Of a stretch of 64,000 bases of DNA, positions 11,880-24,255 are shown in pieces. Numbering within the stretch: position 1 is the first letter of the stretch; every line of letters begins with the position of its first letter. Location of the stretch: positions 62,001-126,000 of the forward strand of contig JAVTVY010033773.1 in NCBI GenBank assembly GCA_036873755.1. The letters are read 5' to 3'. The notes below the pieces were generated by a model. That model was not told the DNA's origin. It worked only from the letters and a program-made list of their open reading frames with translations, and made no database searches. Source of the stretch: Hanleya hanleyi. Lineage: Eukaryota; Mollusca; Polyplacophora; Lepidopleurida; Hanleyidae. Made by a program: the position numbers and the translations under genes.

Positions 11880-13233
11880 GCTTTGTTTCAAATATTCTGT
11901 TCTTGGGCATGGTAGGCATATGTTGTTGTTCTCGGTGGATCTTGCGTTTCTATCAGAACATAAATGAATACAGTATTGAGGTATGGAGGGCACAGACTGT
12001 GAGTGATTCTATACATGAAGTCTGCTTTCTGATATTCTGTTCGATCATACACACTAAGCCAGTTTAATTGTTGTAGAAGTGAGCTTGTTGGAGTTAAATA
12101 ATGTGTATTCAGTATGATTCGAGCAGATCGCTTTTGTAGTTTAAAAATTCTATCGATCTGAGAATTGAATGAATTGCCCCAGATTGTGCTACAGTAGTCC
12201 ATGTGAGGAAGGATATAGGCATTACATTGTTTTTGCATCTTTTCTCAGTAAATGTCTATTACGGTAAAGGACACCAAGTTTGGAAGAAATTTTGTTACAA
12301 ATAGAGTAAATGTGAGTGCCAGTTGAGTGACTGTTCAATACAGAGACCCAATATCTGATCTTCGTCAACAGTCTGTAATTCGGTACCATTAATTTTGACC
12401 TTAATGTCTTGCTTTAGTGTCGTTAGGTTGTGTACTGTTGTGAGAAGAATGGTGGTAGATTTATCTATGTTAATAAACATTTTGTTTTAGTGACACCATC
12501 TTTCGCGATGACCTTCAGATCCAGACTGATCAATCTTTCTAATTCAGGTATACTTTTGGCATGGTTATATACAGTTGTATCATCAGCATATAGATCAATG
12601 GTGCTTGAAAGATCACATAATAACAAGTCATTCACAAAGATATTGAATATTAGGGGGCCCAAGAATGGACCCATTCAGAGCATGTACATCAAGTTTGTAA
12701 AGTTTAAGTTTTTCCAGAACAATTTTATGGTTGATCGTACCAAAGGCTTTTTTGAAATCCAGCTTTGCGCATCCGACAAGCTCTCCTTTGTCAATTGATG
12801 ATAACCAAGATTCAACCATTTTTGTGAGAGCACTGTGATATGAATGGTTTGCCCGAAAACCTGATTGGTTATCACAAAGTAAACTGAATTGATATGCATC
12901 AAGATGGTCAAGGGACATATCTTTCAATAATTTTAGAAAGTATTGAAAGTATGGATATTGGTCTGTAGTTTTCTGGCAACTCAGCGTCCAGATTTGAAAA
13001 TGGGAATAACTTTAGCAAGTTTCCATTTTTCCAGAAATACTCCCATTTCAATGCTTTAATAGTTTAATGATATCAGCTGAAGGTTCAGCTGTGATTGCTG
13101 CAGAAAGGTGAAGAAAATGTGGACCTATAAGATCAGGTTTCTTGTAATTCAGGTTTAGTAGGTGTTTGTGCACTTTTTCAATGCTAATTGGAGGAGTGCT
13201 AAATTTATTTGCTTGAGGGACTTTCTCTGACAA
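11880..13233 (-). pseudogene. Decayed non-LTR retrotransposon reverse transcriptase
   Basis: Reading the minus strand from 13,233 down, the blocks follow reverse-transcriptase order. They are a pre-RT segment (LNYKKPDLIGPHFLHL), a QSGFRANHS block, a palm A-like LDFKKAFGTI block, the catalytic YADDT block (near 12,590-12,605), and a C-terminal IDRIFKLQKRSARIIL segment with HMDYCSTIWG. This is the common RT order of Jockey/CR1/RTE-like LINEs. The aspartate of motif A is kept and the YADD box is intact. The coding frame is broken by several frameshifts and stops (between 12,295-12,480, 12,465-12,674 and 12,628-12,927), and no endonuclease domain is seen. It is a dead, truncated copy. Confidence 0.8.
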
Positions 13234-13236
13234 GTT

Positions 13237-14460
13237 TTTAGCTCATCTGAGCCGAAGGACCGATGGACTCATGTCATGGCCTGATTGTCCGTCGTCCATC
13301 GTCCGTCTTGCGTAAACATCTTCTTCTCCGAAACCGCTTGGCCGATTAAGCTGAAACTTGGCGTGCATGTTTTCCCCAATGAGTACACCAGAATTTGTTC
13401 ATGCCGGGTCGATACGATTTTAAATATGGCTGCCATGGCAGCCATCTTGAATTTCCCAGTGAAATCTTGTCATCATTTTTCAGTAACTACTGCATGGATC
13501 TTTCTCAAATTTGGTACACAGGTTCCTCTTGGGGTCTAGTTGTGCAAGATACCTTTTGTGGTATGATTAAAAAATCCAATATGGCCACCAGGCGGCCATC
13601 TTGGATTTGCCGATGAAACATTGTTATCGCGATTTCTCAGGAACTACGTACTGCATCGATCTTTCTCAAATTTGGTACACAGGTTCCCCTTGTGGTTTAG
13701 TTGTGCAAGATACCTTTTGTGGTCTGATTCAAAAATCCAATATGGCCACCAGGTGGCCATCTTGGATTTCCCAATGAAACGTTGTTATTGTGATTTCTCA
13801 AAAACTACTGCGTGGATCTTCCTCAAATTTGGTACACAGGTTCCCCTTAAGGTCTAGTTGTGCAAGATACCTTTTCCGCTCTGATTCGAACATCCGATAT
13901 GGCCACGAGGCGGCCATCTTGGATTTCCCTATTTAACTTCGTTATCATGATTATCAGGAAGTACTGCATGGATCTTTCTCAGATTTAATACACAGGTTCC
14001 CCTTGGGGTCTAGTTGTGCAAGACACTTTTGTGGTCTGATTCAGAAATCCAATATGGCCACCAGGCGGCCATCTTGGATTTCCAGATCAAACATTGTTAT
14101 CGCGATTTCTCAGGAACTACTGCATGGATCTTTCTCAAATTTGGTACAGAGGTTCCCCTTGGAGTCTAGTTGTGCAAGATACAATTTGTGGTCTGATTGA
14201 AAAATCCAATATGGCCATCAGGCGGCCATCTTGGATTTCCCCATGGAACATTGTCATTGCGATTTCTCAGGAACTGCTGCAATGAATCTTTCTCAAATTT
14301 GGTACACAGGTTCCCATTGGGGTCTAGTTGTGCACAATACCTTTTCTGCTCTGACATGTCTGATTCAAAAATCCAATATGGCCACCAGGCGGCCATCTTG
14401 AATCCCCCATGAAACTTTGTTATCGCGATTTTTCAGGAACTGCATTGATCTTTCTCAAAG
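13237..14460. repeat. 157-bp tandem array A with a conserved head
   Basis: The array starts with the head GCTCATCTGAGCCGAAGG and a CGTCCATCGTCCGTC segment. About six units of ~157 bp follow, each containing TTTGGTACACAGGTTCCCC, GTCTAGTTGTGCAAGATAC and AATCCAATATGGCCACC. The same head-plus-array arrangement recurs at 48,184-49,998. Open frames within it are repeat artefacts. Confidence 0.85.
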
Positions 14461-15040
14461 CTTTTTGCTTTTCACTCTTTTTTTCACAGAAGGGCGCACG
14501 ACTTTCCAGAGTGTCATTGAAGAATTCAGTGAATTTCTCTACAGCTTCATTAACATTTTAATCATAGCCCATGGTTTCTCCATTAAATCTAACATAAAGT
14601 TTTCAGGGTTGAAGTTGCTAAGATTACGCTAATTTATTGTTTTGTGATTTTCATTGTTAATTTTTGTTTGATTGTTAATTATGTAGCGATCACGCAGTCG
14701 GTAAGCTCAAGTGAATTCCAGTTACGACAGATAGATTTCAGGCAATCAACATATGAAAACCTAGGGTTGTCAAACGGATTTATCAGCTTGGATAAATAAC
14801 ACACCCTATGCTGTTATATGTTGACCCTGCACCAACGAAGACCAGGAAACACAAACAAGAAGAAACTGAAACTCAAGATGTATTTCTCAGGATAAAATAA
14901 ACTCTTCTTTTATTCGTAAAAGCGTTGTTCAGTGTTGTTTCATCTTGCATAATCTAAATACTAGTGAAATATCTATGCATCCATTGGGTGGAGGCTTGCT
15001 GAAGTGTATGGAAGCTGCGGAATGGCTGTATTTAAATACT
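14461..15040. other. Non-coding stretch, nothing recognised
   Basis: No gene, RNA or repeat structure could be supported between the 157-bp and 66-bp arrays. Confidence 0.35.
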
Positions 15041-15044
15041 GTTA

Positions 15045-15275
15045 AGACCTAATGAGTTCATGGGGTTGACCACTTGAATCTAATATAGGCCGCTGTAGTT
15101 GAATACTGTTAGATCCAATGAGTTCATGGGATTGACCACTTGAATCTAATATAGGCCGCTGTAGTTGAATACTGTTAGACCCAATGAGTTCATGGGGTTG
15201 ACCACTTGAATCTAATATAGGCCGCTGTAGTTGAATACTGTTAGACCCAATGAGTTCATGGGGTTGACCACTGAT
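15045..15275. repeat. 66-bp tandem repeat, about 3.5 units
   Basis: TTGAATCTAATATAGGCCGC begins at 15,074, 15,140 and 15,206, giving an exact 66-bp period. Units differ by only one or two bases, which suggests a recent expansion. Confidence 0.9.
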
Positions 15276-15280
15276 ACATA

Positions 15281-15900
15281 CACAGTATCTAAAACATCAG
15301 GTACCCGATGAATTCAATTTTAGCTGTATACAACTTTCAATACTTCAGAATGCTGTCAAATTGTTGTCTAGCTTCACTTGATGAGGAACTATATGAGAAA
15401 TGTCTATGTAGTCCATTAATCTGACAGTAACCCCATGATTTCGTTGGGTATAAATACCCTGGCTCATACAGGGAGTCAAAGCAGAGTTATGGATTCAGGG
15501 ACATTTAACATTTGATTTGGTTCTGCAGTTATCTTTAAATAAATATGAAGTGCTGCCATACCTCGGGTTTCTGTGGCAGCTCTGTGAAAGAAGTTTTGGG
15601 TCTGTTAGAGGTCTGGAGAGAAAGGTGTGAACTTGGGGCAAATATATGGACCAAGTCCCAGAATAATACAAATCTTCCGCTTTTATACATTTCAGTTCAA
15701 AGCCTCGAACCCAATATGTCTAAGACCAAAAAAAACGTTATATCGCTGAAACTATTCGGAGAATTTGTAGAATTATCTGACAGTAACCCTATTCAGAGTC
15801 ACACTCCCTTAGCAGGGCTTCAATTATGTCCTATATTTTTTTAGTTGTCCTATATTTTCCTATATTTCTAAAAAATGTCCTATATTTTTGCCCCGAGTCT
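15281..15900. other. Non-coding stretch with short GTCCTATATTT repeats
   Basis: Near 15,826-15,890 the string TGTCCTATATTTTT is repeated several times. A similar set (TTGTCCTATAGTTGTCCTAC...) reappears at 17,300-17,345, so the family A repeat between them may have inserted into an older low-complexity tract. No gene is seen. Confidence 0.4.
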
Positions 15901-15904
15901 CTTT

Positions 15905-17110
15905 CAAATTTTTATATTACTTGGTTTTTACCCTTCGGGCATTGCCCGAAGGGTATTGTCGTTGTCAGCGTCTTCTTTCTGTGCGTCTGTCTGTCAGTCT
16001 ATGGACACGAAGAATTAAGAAGAATTATAGCCCGGCATTGTAAATTCATACCACATATGCATCGGGTGAAGGGTCATGTACAAGCCTATTGAAAATGACT
16101 GACCGTGACCTATTTTATCAGGGTCAAATTTTAGTATTTGCTGTATTTTTTGAAGGATTAAATCTTGGGTCTTCATATTCATATTATATATGCAACTGGT
16201 GATTGATTAGAAAGGTCATTTATTCTTTATTATGATATAACAGAAAGAAATAATGCTAGGCTTTCCAAATTAATACCATGTATACATCTGGCAAAGATCC
16301 ACAGGTGTGCTGAAGATGGCTGATCTTGACCTATTTTATCAAAGTCAAAATTTAGTTTTTGCTATTTTTTTTGAAGGTTTGAAGCTAGGGTATCCAAATT
16401 CATATTACTTATGCAACTGGTGATTTACTAGAAGCCTTTCCCAGTTGACTGACCTTGACCTATTCTTTCAAGATCATACATCGTTTATTATGATGTAGTG
16501 TGCAGAAATATATTTAGGCTTTCCGAATTAATACTATGTATACATCTGGCCAAGGTACAGAGGTGTACTGAAGATGATTGACCTTGACCTATTTTTTCAA
16601 GGTCATATACTGTTTATCAGGATATAACATTGAAAAATATCACTGACCTTGACCTATTTTTAAAAGGTTAAATTCAATATGGTAAGTCTAAGATCTCTAA
16701 ATTCATGTTCCATAAACAATTAAGTTAGAACTGACCTGAAAATTGTTGAAGATGATTGACTTTGATCTATACATGTATTTCCAAGATAAAATTTCTTGAT
16801 TATATATACTGAGTATATAGCTCAATCAATGTAGAAAAGTATATTTAGAGCTAAGAATTTAGTCTTGCTCTACCAGGACCTTACTGAAAAAATTTTCCCC
16901 ATCAATTAAGGCCTTGGCAAAAGAGGACCTTGCCCAACTTCCTATGCATTACATACATGAAAGAACTACAGTCAACCCTACTAGATCACATTTTTGTTAA
17001 TCTACTTCTAAAAATACACTGATGATACAATGCATTATTGCTGGGTGTAGACAATAACAGATAGCCGGGAGGTATTGGAGTCCAATGGGCTATGTTCAGG
17101 AGTATATTTC
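15905..17110. repeat. Dispersed repeat family A, copy 2 (longer)
   Basis: The stretch begins with a GGGCATTGCCCGAAGGGTAT palindromic head and carries several degenerate internal units (TGACCTTGACCTATTTT, CATACATCG/ATCTGGC). It ends with GGTATTGGAGTCCAATGGGC near 17,070-17,090. Its 3' two-thirds aligns by eye with 10,040-10,560 in the same orientation. It has no coding capacity. Confidence 0.6.
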
Positions 17111-17640
17111 CAGGTGTATGTTGATGTCGCTTGTCACACAGTCTTGCTCTGATTTTCCACCATGGCATCCTCCGGGCATGCTCACTATGAAGTCTTTCTG
17201 GATAGATATGGTGGATTATCAGAAAAAGGCTCGAACCATACTTCTATGTTTCTTTCAGGTAGGTAATCTGCTAATATGCAACTAATGCCAATTTCAAGAT
17301 TGTCCTATAGTTGTCCTACATTTTGAGTAAAATGTCCTATATCTGTACTGTATTTTTAAGAAAAGGGTCATATTTCCACTGGAGACCAGTTGAAGGCCTG
17401 CCTTAGGCAGTCGATTGACGAAGGCATTGTGCACAAAGTCCACCGGGACCTTGTCCACTGAAACTAGAGGCCAAGAGGCTCAATTTTAAATTGAGGAAAC
17501 AGAACTGAGAGAGCCAATACGTGTTTCCGGATTGGATGTTGGGATGGAGTGAACACTTTAGAGGGCCAAAGAGATAGAGAAAAACCCATAGTTTGATAAA
17601 AACCAAGATTCAGGAGAAAGCAGATCATAAATAGCAGAAT
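17111..17640. other. Non-coding stretch before the satellite
   Basis: Nothing recognisable is seen apart from a short GTCCTATA-type repeat at 17,300-17,345. Frames here are short and unsupported. Confidence 0.35.
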
Positions 17641-17644
17641 CGGA

Positions 17645-20600
17645 TTTATACAGCTCAGTGAGGTCCCCAGTTGTATAGATGAGACTGTTGGTAAGTTGTC
17701 TACAGTCCATCAGTGAATCCTCAGTTGTATAGGTAGAAGTTTGTACAGTCCATCCTGAGTTGCAGTTGTATATATCACAGTCCATTGCTCAAATCCTCAG
17801 TTGTATAGGTAAGGAAGGTGAGTTTAGAGATGTGCACAGTCCACCGGTGAAGCCCTCAGTTGTATAGGTAAGGAAGGCGATATAGAGCTGTGTACAGTCC
17901 ATTAGTGAAGTCCTGTTGTAAAGGTGAGGAAGGTCATATGGAGGTGTGCACAGTCCATCAGTGAAGTCCTCAGTTTTATATGTAAGGAAGGTGATATAGA
18001 GGTGTGCACAGTCCATCAGTGAAGTCCTCAGTTTTATATGTAAGGAAGGTGATATAGAGGTGTGCACAGTCCACCGGTGAAGCCCTTAGTTGTATAGGTA
18101 AGGAAGGCGATATAGAGCTGTGTACAGTCCATTAGTGAAGTCCTCAGTTGTATAGGTAAGGAAGGTCATATAGAGGTGTGCACATTCCATCAGTGAAGTC
18201 CTCAGTTGTATAGGTAAGGAAGGTCATATGGAGGTGTGCACAGTCCATCAGTGAAGTCCTCAGTTGTATAGGTAAGGAAGGTGATATAGAGGTGTGCACA
18301 GTCCATCAGTGATAGTCCTCAGTTGTTAGGTATAGGTAAGGAAGGTCATATAGAGGTGTGTACAGTCCTCAGTTGTACAGTGGAGTCCTCAGTGAAGTGG
18401 ATAGAGGTGTAGGAAGGTCGTGTGTACAGTCCAACAGTGGAGTCCTCAGTTGGATAGGTTAGGAAGGTCGTATAGAGATGTGTACATTCTATCCATGAAG
18501 TCCTCAGTTGGATAGGTAATGAAGGTGAGTTTAGAGGTGTGCACAGTCCATCAGTGAAGCCCTCAGTTGTATAGGTAAGGAAGGCGATGTAGAGGTGTGT
18601 AGAGTGCATTAGTGAAGTCCTCAGTTGTAAAGGTAAGATAGGTAAGGAAGGTCATATAGAGGTGTGCACATTCCATCAGTGAAGTCCTCAGTTGTATAGG
18701 TAAGGAAGGTGATATAGATGTGTGTACAGTCCATCAGTGAAGTCCTCAGTTGTATAGGTAAGAAAGGTGATATAGATGTGTGTACAGCCCATCAGTGAAG
18801 TCCTCAGTTGTATAGGTAAGAAAGGTGATATAGAGGTGTGTACAGTCTATCAGTGAAGTCCTCCGTTGTATAGGTAAGGAAGGTGATATAGGTGTGTGTA
18901 CAGTCCATCAGTGAAGTCCTCAGTTGTATAGGTAAGAAAGGTGATATAGAGGTGTGTACAGTCCATCAGTGAAGTACTCCGTTGTATAGGTAGGGAAGGT
19001 GATATAGATGTGTGTACAGTCCATCAGTGAAGTCCTGAGTTGTATAGGTAAGGAAGGTGATATAGATGTGTGTACAGTCCATCAGTGAAGTCCTCAGTTG
19101 TATAGGTAAGAAAGGTGATATAGAGGTGTGTACAATCCATCAGTGAATTTCTTAGTTGTATAGTTAAGGAAGGTGATATAGATGTGTGTACAGTCCATCA
19201 GTGAAGTCCTCCGTTGTATAGTTCAGGAAGGTGATAGATGTGTGTACCGTCCATCAGTGAAGTCCTCAGTTGTATAGGTAAGGAAGGTGATATAGATATG
19301 TGTACAGTCCATCAGTGAAGTCCTCCGTTGTATAGTTAAGGAAGGTGATATAGATGTGCGTACCACCCATCAGTGAAGTCCTCCGTTCTATAGGTAAGGA
19401 AGGTGATATAGATGTTCGACAGTCCATCAGTGAAGTCCTCAGTTGTATAGGTAAGAAAGGTGATAGAGAGGTGTGTACAGTCTATCAGTGAAGTCCTCAG
19501 TTGTATAGGTAAGATGGGCGCTTAAGGGTTGAACAGTCCATCATTGAAGTCCTCATTTGTATAGGCAAGGAAGGTGATATAGAGGTGTGCACATTCCATC
19601 AGTGAAGTCCTCAGTTTTATATGTAAGGAAGGTGATATAGAGGTGTGCACAGTCCATCAGTGAAGTCCTCAGTTGTATAGGTAAGGAAGGTCATATAGAG
19701 GTGTGTACAGTCCATCAGTGAAGTCCTCAGTTGGATAGGTAAGGAAGGTCGTATAGAGATGTGTACATTCCATCCGTAAAGTCCTCAGTTGGATAGGTAA
19801 TGAAGGTGATTTTAGAGGTGTGCACAGTCCATCAGTGAAGCCCTCAGTTGTATAGGTAAGGAAGGCGATATAGAGGTGTGTAGAGTGCATTAGTGAAGTC
19901 CTCAGTTGTATAGGTAAGATAGGTAAGGAAGGTCATATAGAGGTGCACATTCCATCAGTGAAGTCCTCAGTTGTATAGGTAAGGAAGGTGATATAGATGT
20001 ATGTACAGTCCATCAGTGAAGTCCTCAGTTGTATAGGTAAGGAAGGTGATATAGATGTATGTACAGTCCATCAGTGAAGTCCTCAGTTGTATAGGTAAGA
20101 AAGGTGATATAGATGTGTGTACAGTCCATCAGTGAAGTCCTCAGTTGTATAGGTAAGAAAGGTGATATAGATGTGTGTACAGTCTATCAGTGAAGTCCTC
20201 CGTTGTATAGGTAAGGAAGGTGATATAGATGCGTGTACAGTCCATCAGTGAAGTCCTCAGTTGTATAGGTAAGAAAGGTGATATAGAGGTGTGTACAGTC
20301 CATGAGTGAAGTTCTTAGTTGTATAGTTAAGGAAGGTGATAAAGATGTGTGTACAGTCCATCAGTGAGGTCCTCCGTTGTATAATTAAGGAAGGTGATAT
20401 AGATGTGTGTACCGTCCATCAGTGAAGTCCTCAGTTGTATAGGTAAGGAAGGTGATATAGATGTGTGTACAGTCCATCAGTGAAGTCCTCCGTTGTATAG
20501 TTAAGGAAGGTGATATAGATGTGTGTACCGTCCATCAGTGAAGTCCTCCGTTGTATTGGTAAGGAAGGTGATATAGATGTTCGACAGTCCATCAGTGAAG

Positions 20601-21480
20601 TCCTCAGTTGTATAGGTAAGAAAGGTGATAGAGAGGTGTGTACAGTCCATCAGTGAAGTCCTCAGTTGTATAGGTAAGATGGGCGCTTAAGGGTTGAACA
20701 GTCCATCATTGAAGTCCTCATTTGTATAGGTAAGGAAGGTGATATAGATGTGTGTACAGTTCATCAGTGAAGTCCTCAGTTGTATAGGTAAAAAAGGTGA
20801 TATAGAGGTGTGTACAGTCCATCAGTGTAGTCCTCCGTTGTATAGTTAAGGAAGGTGATATATGTGTGTGTACAGTCCATCATTGAAGTCCTCAGTTGTA
20901 TAGGTAAGGAAGGTGATATAGATGTGTGTACAGTCCTTCAGTGAAGTCCTTTGTTGTATAGTTAAGGAAGGTGATATAGATGTGTGTACTGTCCATCAGT
21001 GAAGTCATCAGTTGTATAGGTAAGGAAGGTGATATAGATGTGTGTACAGTCCACCAGTGAAATCCTCCGTTGTATAGGTAAAAGGGGTGCTAAAGGGTTG
21101 AACAATCCATCATTGAAGTCCTTAGTTGTATAAGTAAGGAAGTTGCAGTAGAGATGTATAGTTTATCGCTGAATTCCTCAGTTGTGTAGGTAAGGAAGGT
21201 GATCTAGAGATTTACACAGTCCATCATTGAAGTCATCAGTTGTATAGGCAAGGAAGGGGATATAGAGGTGTGTGCAGTCCATCAGTGAAGTCCTCGGTTG
21301 TAAAGGTAAGGAAGGGGATATAGAGGTGTGTACGGTCCATCAGTGAAGTCCTTTGTTGCATAGGTTAGGCTGGCGCTGTAGAGATGCATAGTCTATCGGT
21401 GAAGTTATCGGGTGTGTAGGTAAGGAGAGTCGTCGGTAATATACCAGTTTAAGCTGTAGGTCCTCGGTCGAATACCTAAA
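17645..21480. repeat. 58-bp satellite array, about 65 units
   Basis: The unit carries CAGTCCATCAGTGAAGTCCT, CAGTTGTATAGGTAAGGAAG and GTGATATAGAGGTGTGTA, period ~58 bp. Units diverge at both edges and are most homogeneous in the middle. Larger blocks are duplicated: the rare variant AGATGGGCGCTTAAGGGTTG occurs near 19,511 and 20,676, and a variant with a doubled AGATAGGTAAGG occurs near 18,630 and 19,915. This indicates a higher-order repeat of about 1.2-1.3 kb. Small open frames inside are repeat artefacts. Confidence 0.92.
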
Positions 21481-21689
21481 CGTGAATACACCATTAAGTC
21501 CTCACTTGTATGGTACGGGGCCCCTAGGTCCTCGAGGTCCTCGCTTTTTTTTATTGGCATTTTGCATAAACTATCATTGCTGTGTGGACCATCGGTCCTC
21601 GCAGATAGCAAAACAGGCAATAACTTTTGCCTACACTGAATATTAGTGGTGGTCCTCGGAATAGGGGTTCGTAGTCATGGTCCTCGGTT

Positions 21690-23250
21690 GGTGGTGAATG
21701 CGGGTATGTGTGTGTATGCGTGCGTGTGTGTATGTGTGTGTATACGCGTCTGCGTGTATGCGTCTGTGTGTATGTGTGTGCGTGTGCGTGCATGTGCGTG
21801 TGTGTGTATGCGTGTATGTGTGTATGCGTGATGTGGCGGTGATTACGAGCTTGGTAGGATTCTAGATTAACCTGGGAAGGGTGGACTGTTCCATTTGGAC
21901 CAATCAGCGGTCGACAAAAAGAACCAATCAGCGGTCGAACAATCAGCCAATCGATAAGCACCGGGTTTTTCCATGCCTCATGGACTTGGGGTCCCCACGG
22001 CAGGCTTTCGATGCGGTCCGCGCGTGCATCCGGGGACTTCACGTCCGCGCGTCCATCCGGGTACTTCACGTTACGCCTGTGTGTATACGTGTGTAAGCGT
22101 GTGGGTGTGCGTCTGTGTGTATGTGTGTGCGTGTGTATGTGTGCATGTGTGCGTGTAAGTGTATGCGTGTATGTGTGTATATGCGTCTGTGTGTATGCGT
22201 GTGACTGTGTATGCAACCACCACCACAACCACTACCACCACCACCACCATCACCGCCACCACCGGGCGTTGAAGTGCATCAACGCACGGTGGTGGTGGTG
22301 GGAGCTCCCGTGTGGCAGAGCTCTTGGATCGGAGCTCTTGGAGCTCAAAGCCTGTGTAGCTCTGAGCTCGGAAGTGACATTTGCATATGACCTCTGTGAG
22401 GTCACTACCGCTTCCGTTCACGTGACCGGAACTGACCTTTGACCCCTGCGCGCAATTTTTATCCGGTATTGCTAGCGCGCGCAGGGGTCAAAGGTCAGTT
22501 CCAGTCACGTGAACGGAAGCGGAAGTGACCTCACAGAGGTCATATGCAAATGTCACTTCCGAGCTCTGAGCTCCACAGGCTTTGAGCTCCAAGAGCTCCG
22601 ATCCAAGAGCTCTGCCACACGGGAGCTCCCACCATCACCACCGGGCGTTGATGCACGTCAACGCCCGGTGGTGGAGGTGGTGGTGGTGGTGGTGGTGGTA
22701 GTGGTGGTGGTGGTGGTTGCATACACAGTCACACGCATACACACAGACGCATACACACACATACACGCATACACATACACGCACATATACACACATACAC
22801 ACGCACACACATACCCACAGACGCACACCCACACGCATACAGACGTATACACACAGGCGTAACGTGAAGTACCCGGATGGACGCGCGGTCGTGAAGTCCC
22901 CGGATGCACGCGCGGACCGCGTCGAAAACCTGCCGTGGGGACTCCAAGTCCATGAGGCATGGAAAAACGCGGTGCTTATCGATTGGCTGATTGTTCTACC
23001 GCTGATTGGTTCTTTTTCTCGACCGCTGATTGGTCCAAATGGAACTGTCCATCCTTCCCAGGTTAATCTAGAATCCTACCAAGCTCGTAATCATCGCCAC
23101 ATCACGCATACACACATACACGCATACACACACACGCACACACATACACACAGACGCATACACGCACACGCGTATACACACACATACACACACGCACGCG
23201 TACACCCACCCATACACACACGCATACACACTCTCGCAAGCACACACACA
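21690..23250. repeat. Giant inverted repeat (hairpin) with a ~23-nt spacer
   Basis: The left arm (21,832-22,453) and right arm (22,477-23,110) are near-identical reverse complements. They meet at GACCCCTGCGCGC / GCGCGCAGGGGTC around the spacer 22,454-22,476. GT-rich (left) and CA-rich (right) microsatellites extend the complementarity outward to about 21,690 and 23,250. Each arm holds three to four CCAAT/ATTGG boxes in a row (21,900-21,955 and 22,980-23,035), a CACGTGA E-box near the centre and several GAGCTC sites. Confidence 0.9.
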
Positions 23251-23485
23251 GACGCATTCACACACATGCATACACACACGCAGACACCCATACATACACA
23301 TACACGCACACACTTACACATACACGCACACGCGTACACACACACACACGCAAGCCCACGTACACGCGTACACACACCCAAGCACACACACACAGACGTA
23401 TACACACACACGCATACACACGTCCACACACACACACACACTCACACAGATGCATACACACAGACGCAAACACACACACACATGA
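22709..23485. repeat. CA/CG-rich microsatellite tract 1
   Basis: Long runs of alternating ACACGCATACACAC-type sequence are broken between 22,860 and 23,100 by the unique part of the giant hairpin arm. Open frames here translate to His/Thr or Cys/Val repeats and are artefacts. The alternating purine-pyrimidine pattern is prone to Z-DNA. Confidence 0.9.
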
Positions 23486-23586
23486 GAGCTTCTGGACCTG
23501 GGCCTGGTTGAAATCCGGGATGGTGGAACATTCGTGAACATCCTAGGGTACAGGGTGCACCACAGGAGCGTACGCCTGCATACGGA

Positions 23587-23836
23587 GACACACACACATA
23601 CACACAGACGCATACACACACATGCATACACACCCGCACACACACGCATACACCCACATACACACACGCACACCCACACATACACACACATGCATACATG
23701 CATGCACACACAGACGCATACACACACTTGCATACACACACACACGCACGCATACACACACGCATACGCACTTGCATACACACACACACTCACACAGATG
23801 CATACACACAGACGCACACATGCACACACACACACA
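23587..23836. repeat. CA/CG-rich microsatellite tract 2
   Basis: This is the same ACACGCATACAC-type repeat. It lies between two copies of a short unique module (GGGATGGTGGAACATTCGTG at 23,517 and 23,899). Confidence 0.9.
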
Positions 23837-24110
23837 ATATGACTGACTATTCACATGCAGGACATGAGAGCTTCTGGATCTGGGCCTGTTAGAAGTCCGG
23901 GATGGTGGAACATTCGTGAACATCCTAGGGTACAGGATGCACCATGAACTTCCGGTTCCGGTCACGTGACAGTAAACATGGAAAAATCCGGATGTTAAAT
24001 GAAGACCCGGATGTAAAACCATAGTACCCGGATGGAAGAACCCACTGGGAAACCCGAATGTAAAATCCACCGCCCACACATACACACACACACGCCCGCG
24101 AGCGCGCGCG

Positions 24111-24255
24111 GAATGCGGCTCAGACGTACACCAGTACATCTCGGTCCTCGACTTGGGGTAGTTGAACTGAGTGTGCTAAAAATAGATCAACGGCTAGCTT
24201 GCTATAAAAGGGAAACGGCCTGGCCGTTTCATCAGACACTCTGTCAACCACCAAG
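24111..24255 (+). promoter_or_regulatory. TATA promoter of zinc-finger gene copy 1
   Basis: The region shares four blocks with the promoters of the three other copies. They are GTACATCTCGGTCCTCGACT, a CTAAAAATAG box at 24,176-24,185 that fits the MEF2 consensus, TATAAAAG at 24,203-24,210, and the perfect 19-bp palindrome GAAACGGCCTGGCCGTTTC at 24,212-24,230. The TATA-to-ATG distance of about 50 bp implies a very short 5' UTR. The ATG context CACCAAGATG is favourable. Confidence 0.75.

Noticed and set aside
21551..24139. Many overlapping frames of His/Thr or Cys/Val repeats
   Set aside because: They come from CA/GT microsatellites read in all frames on both strands.
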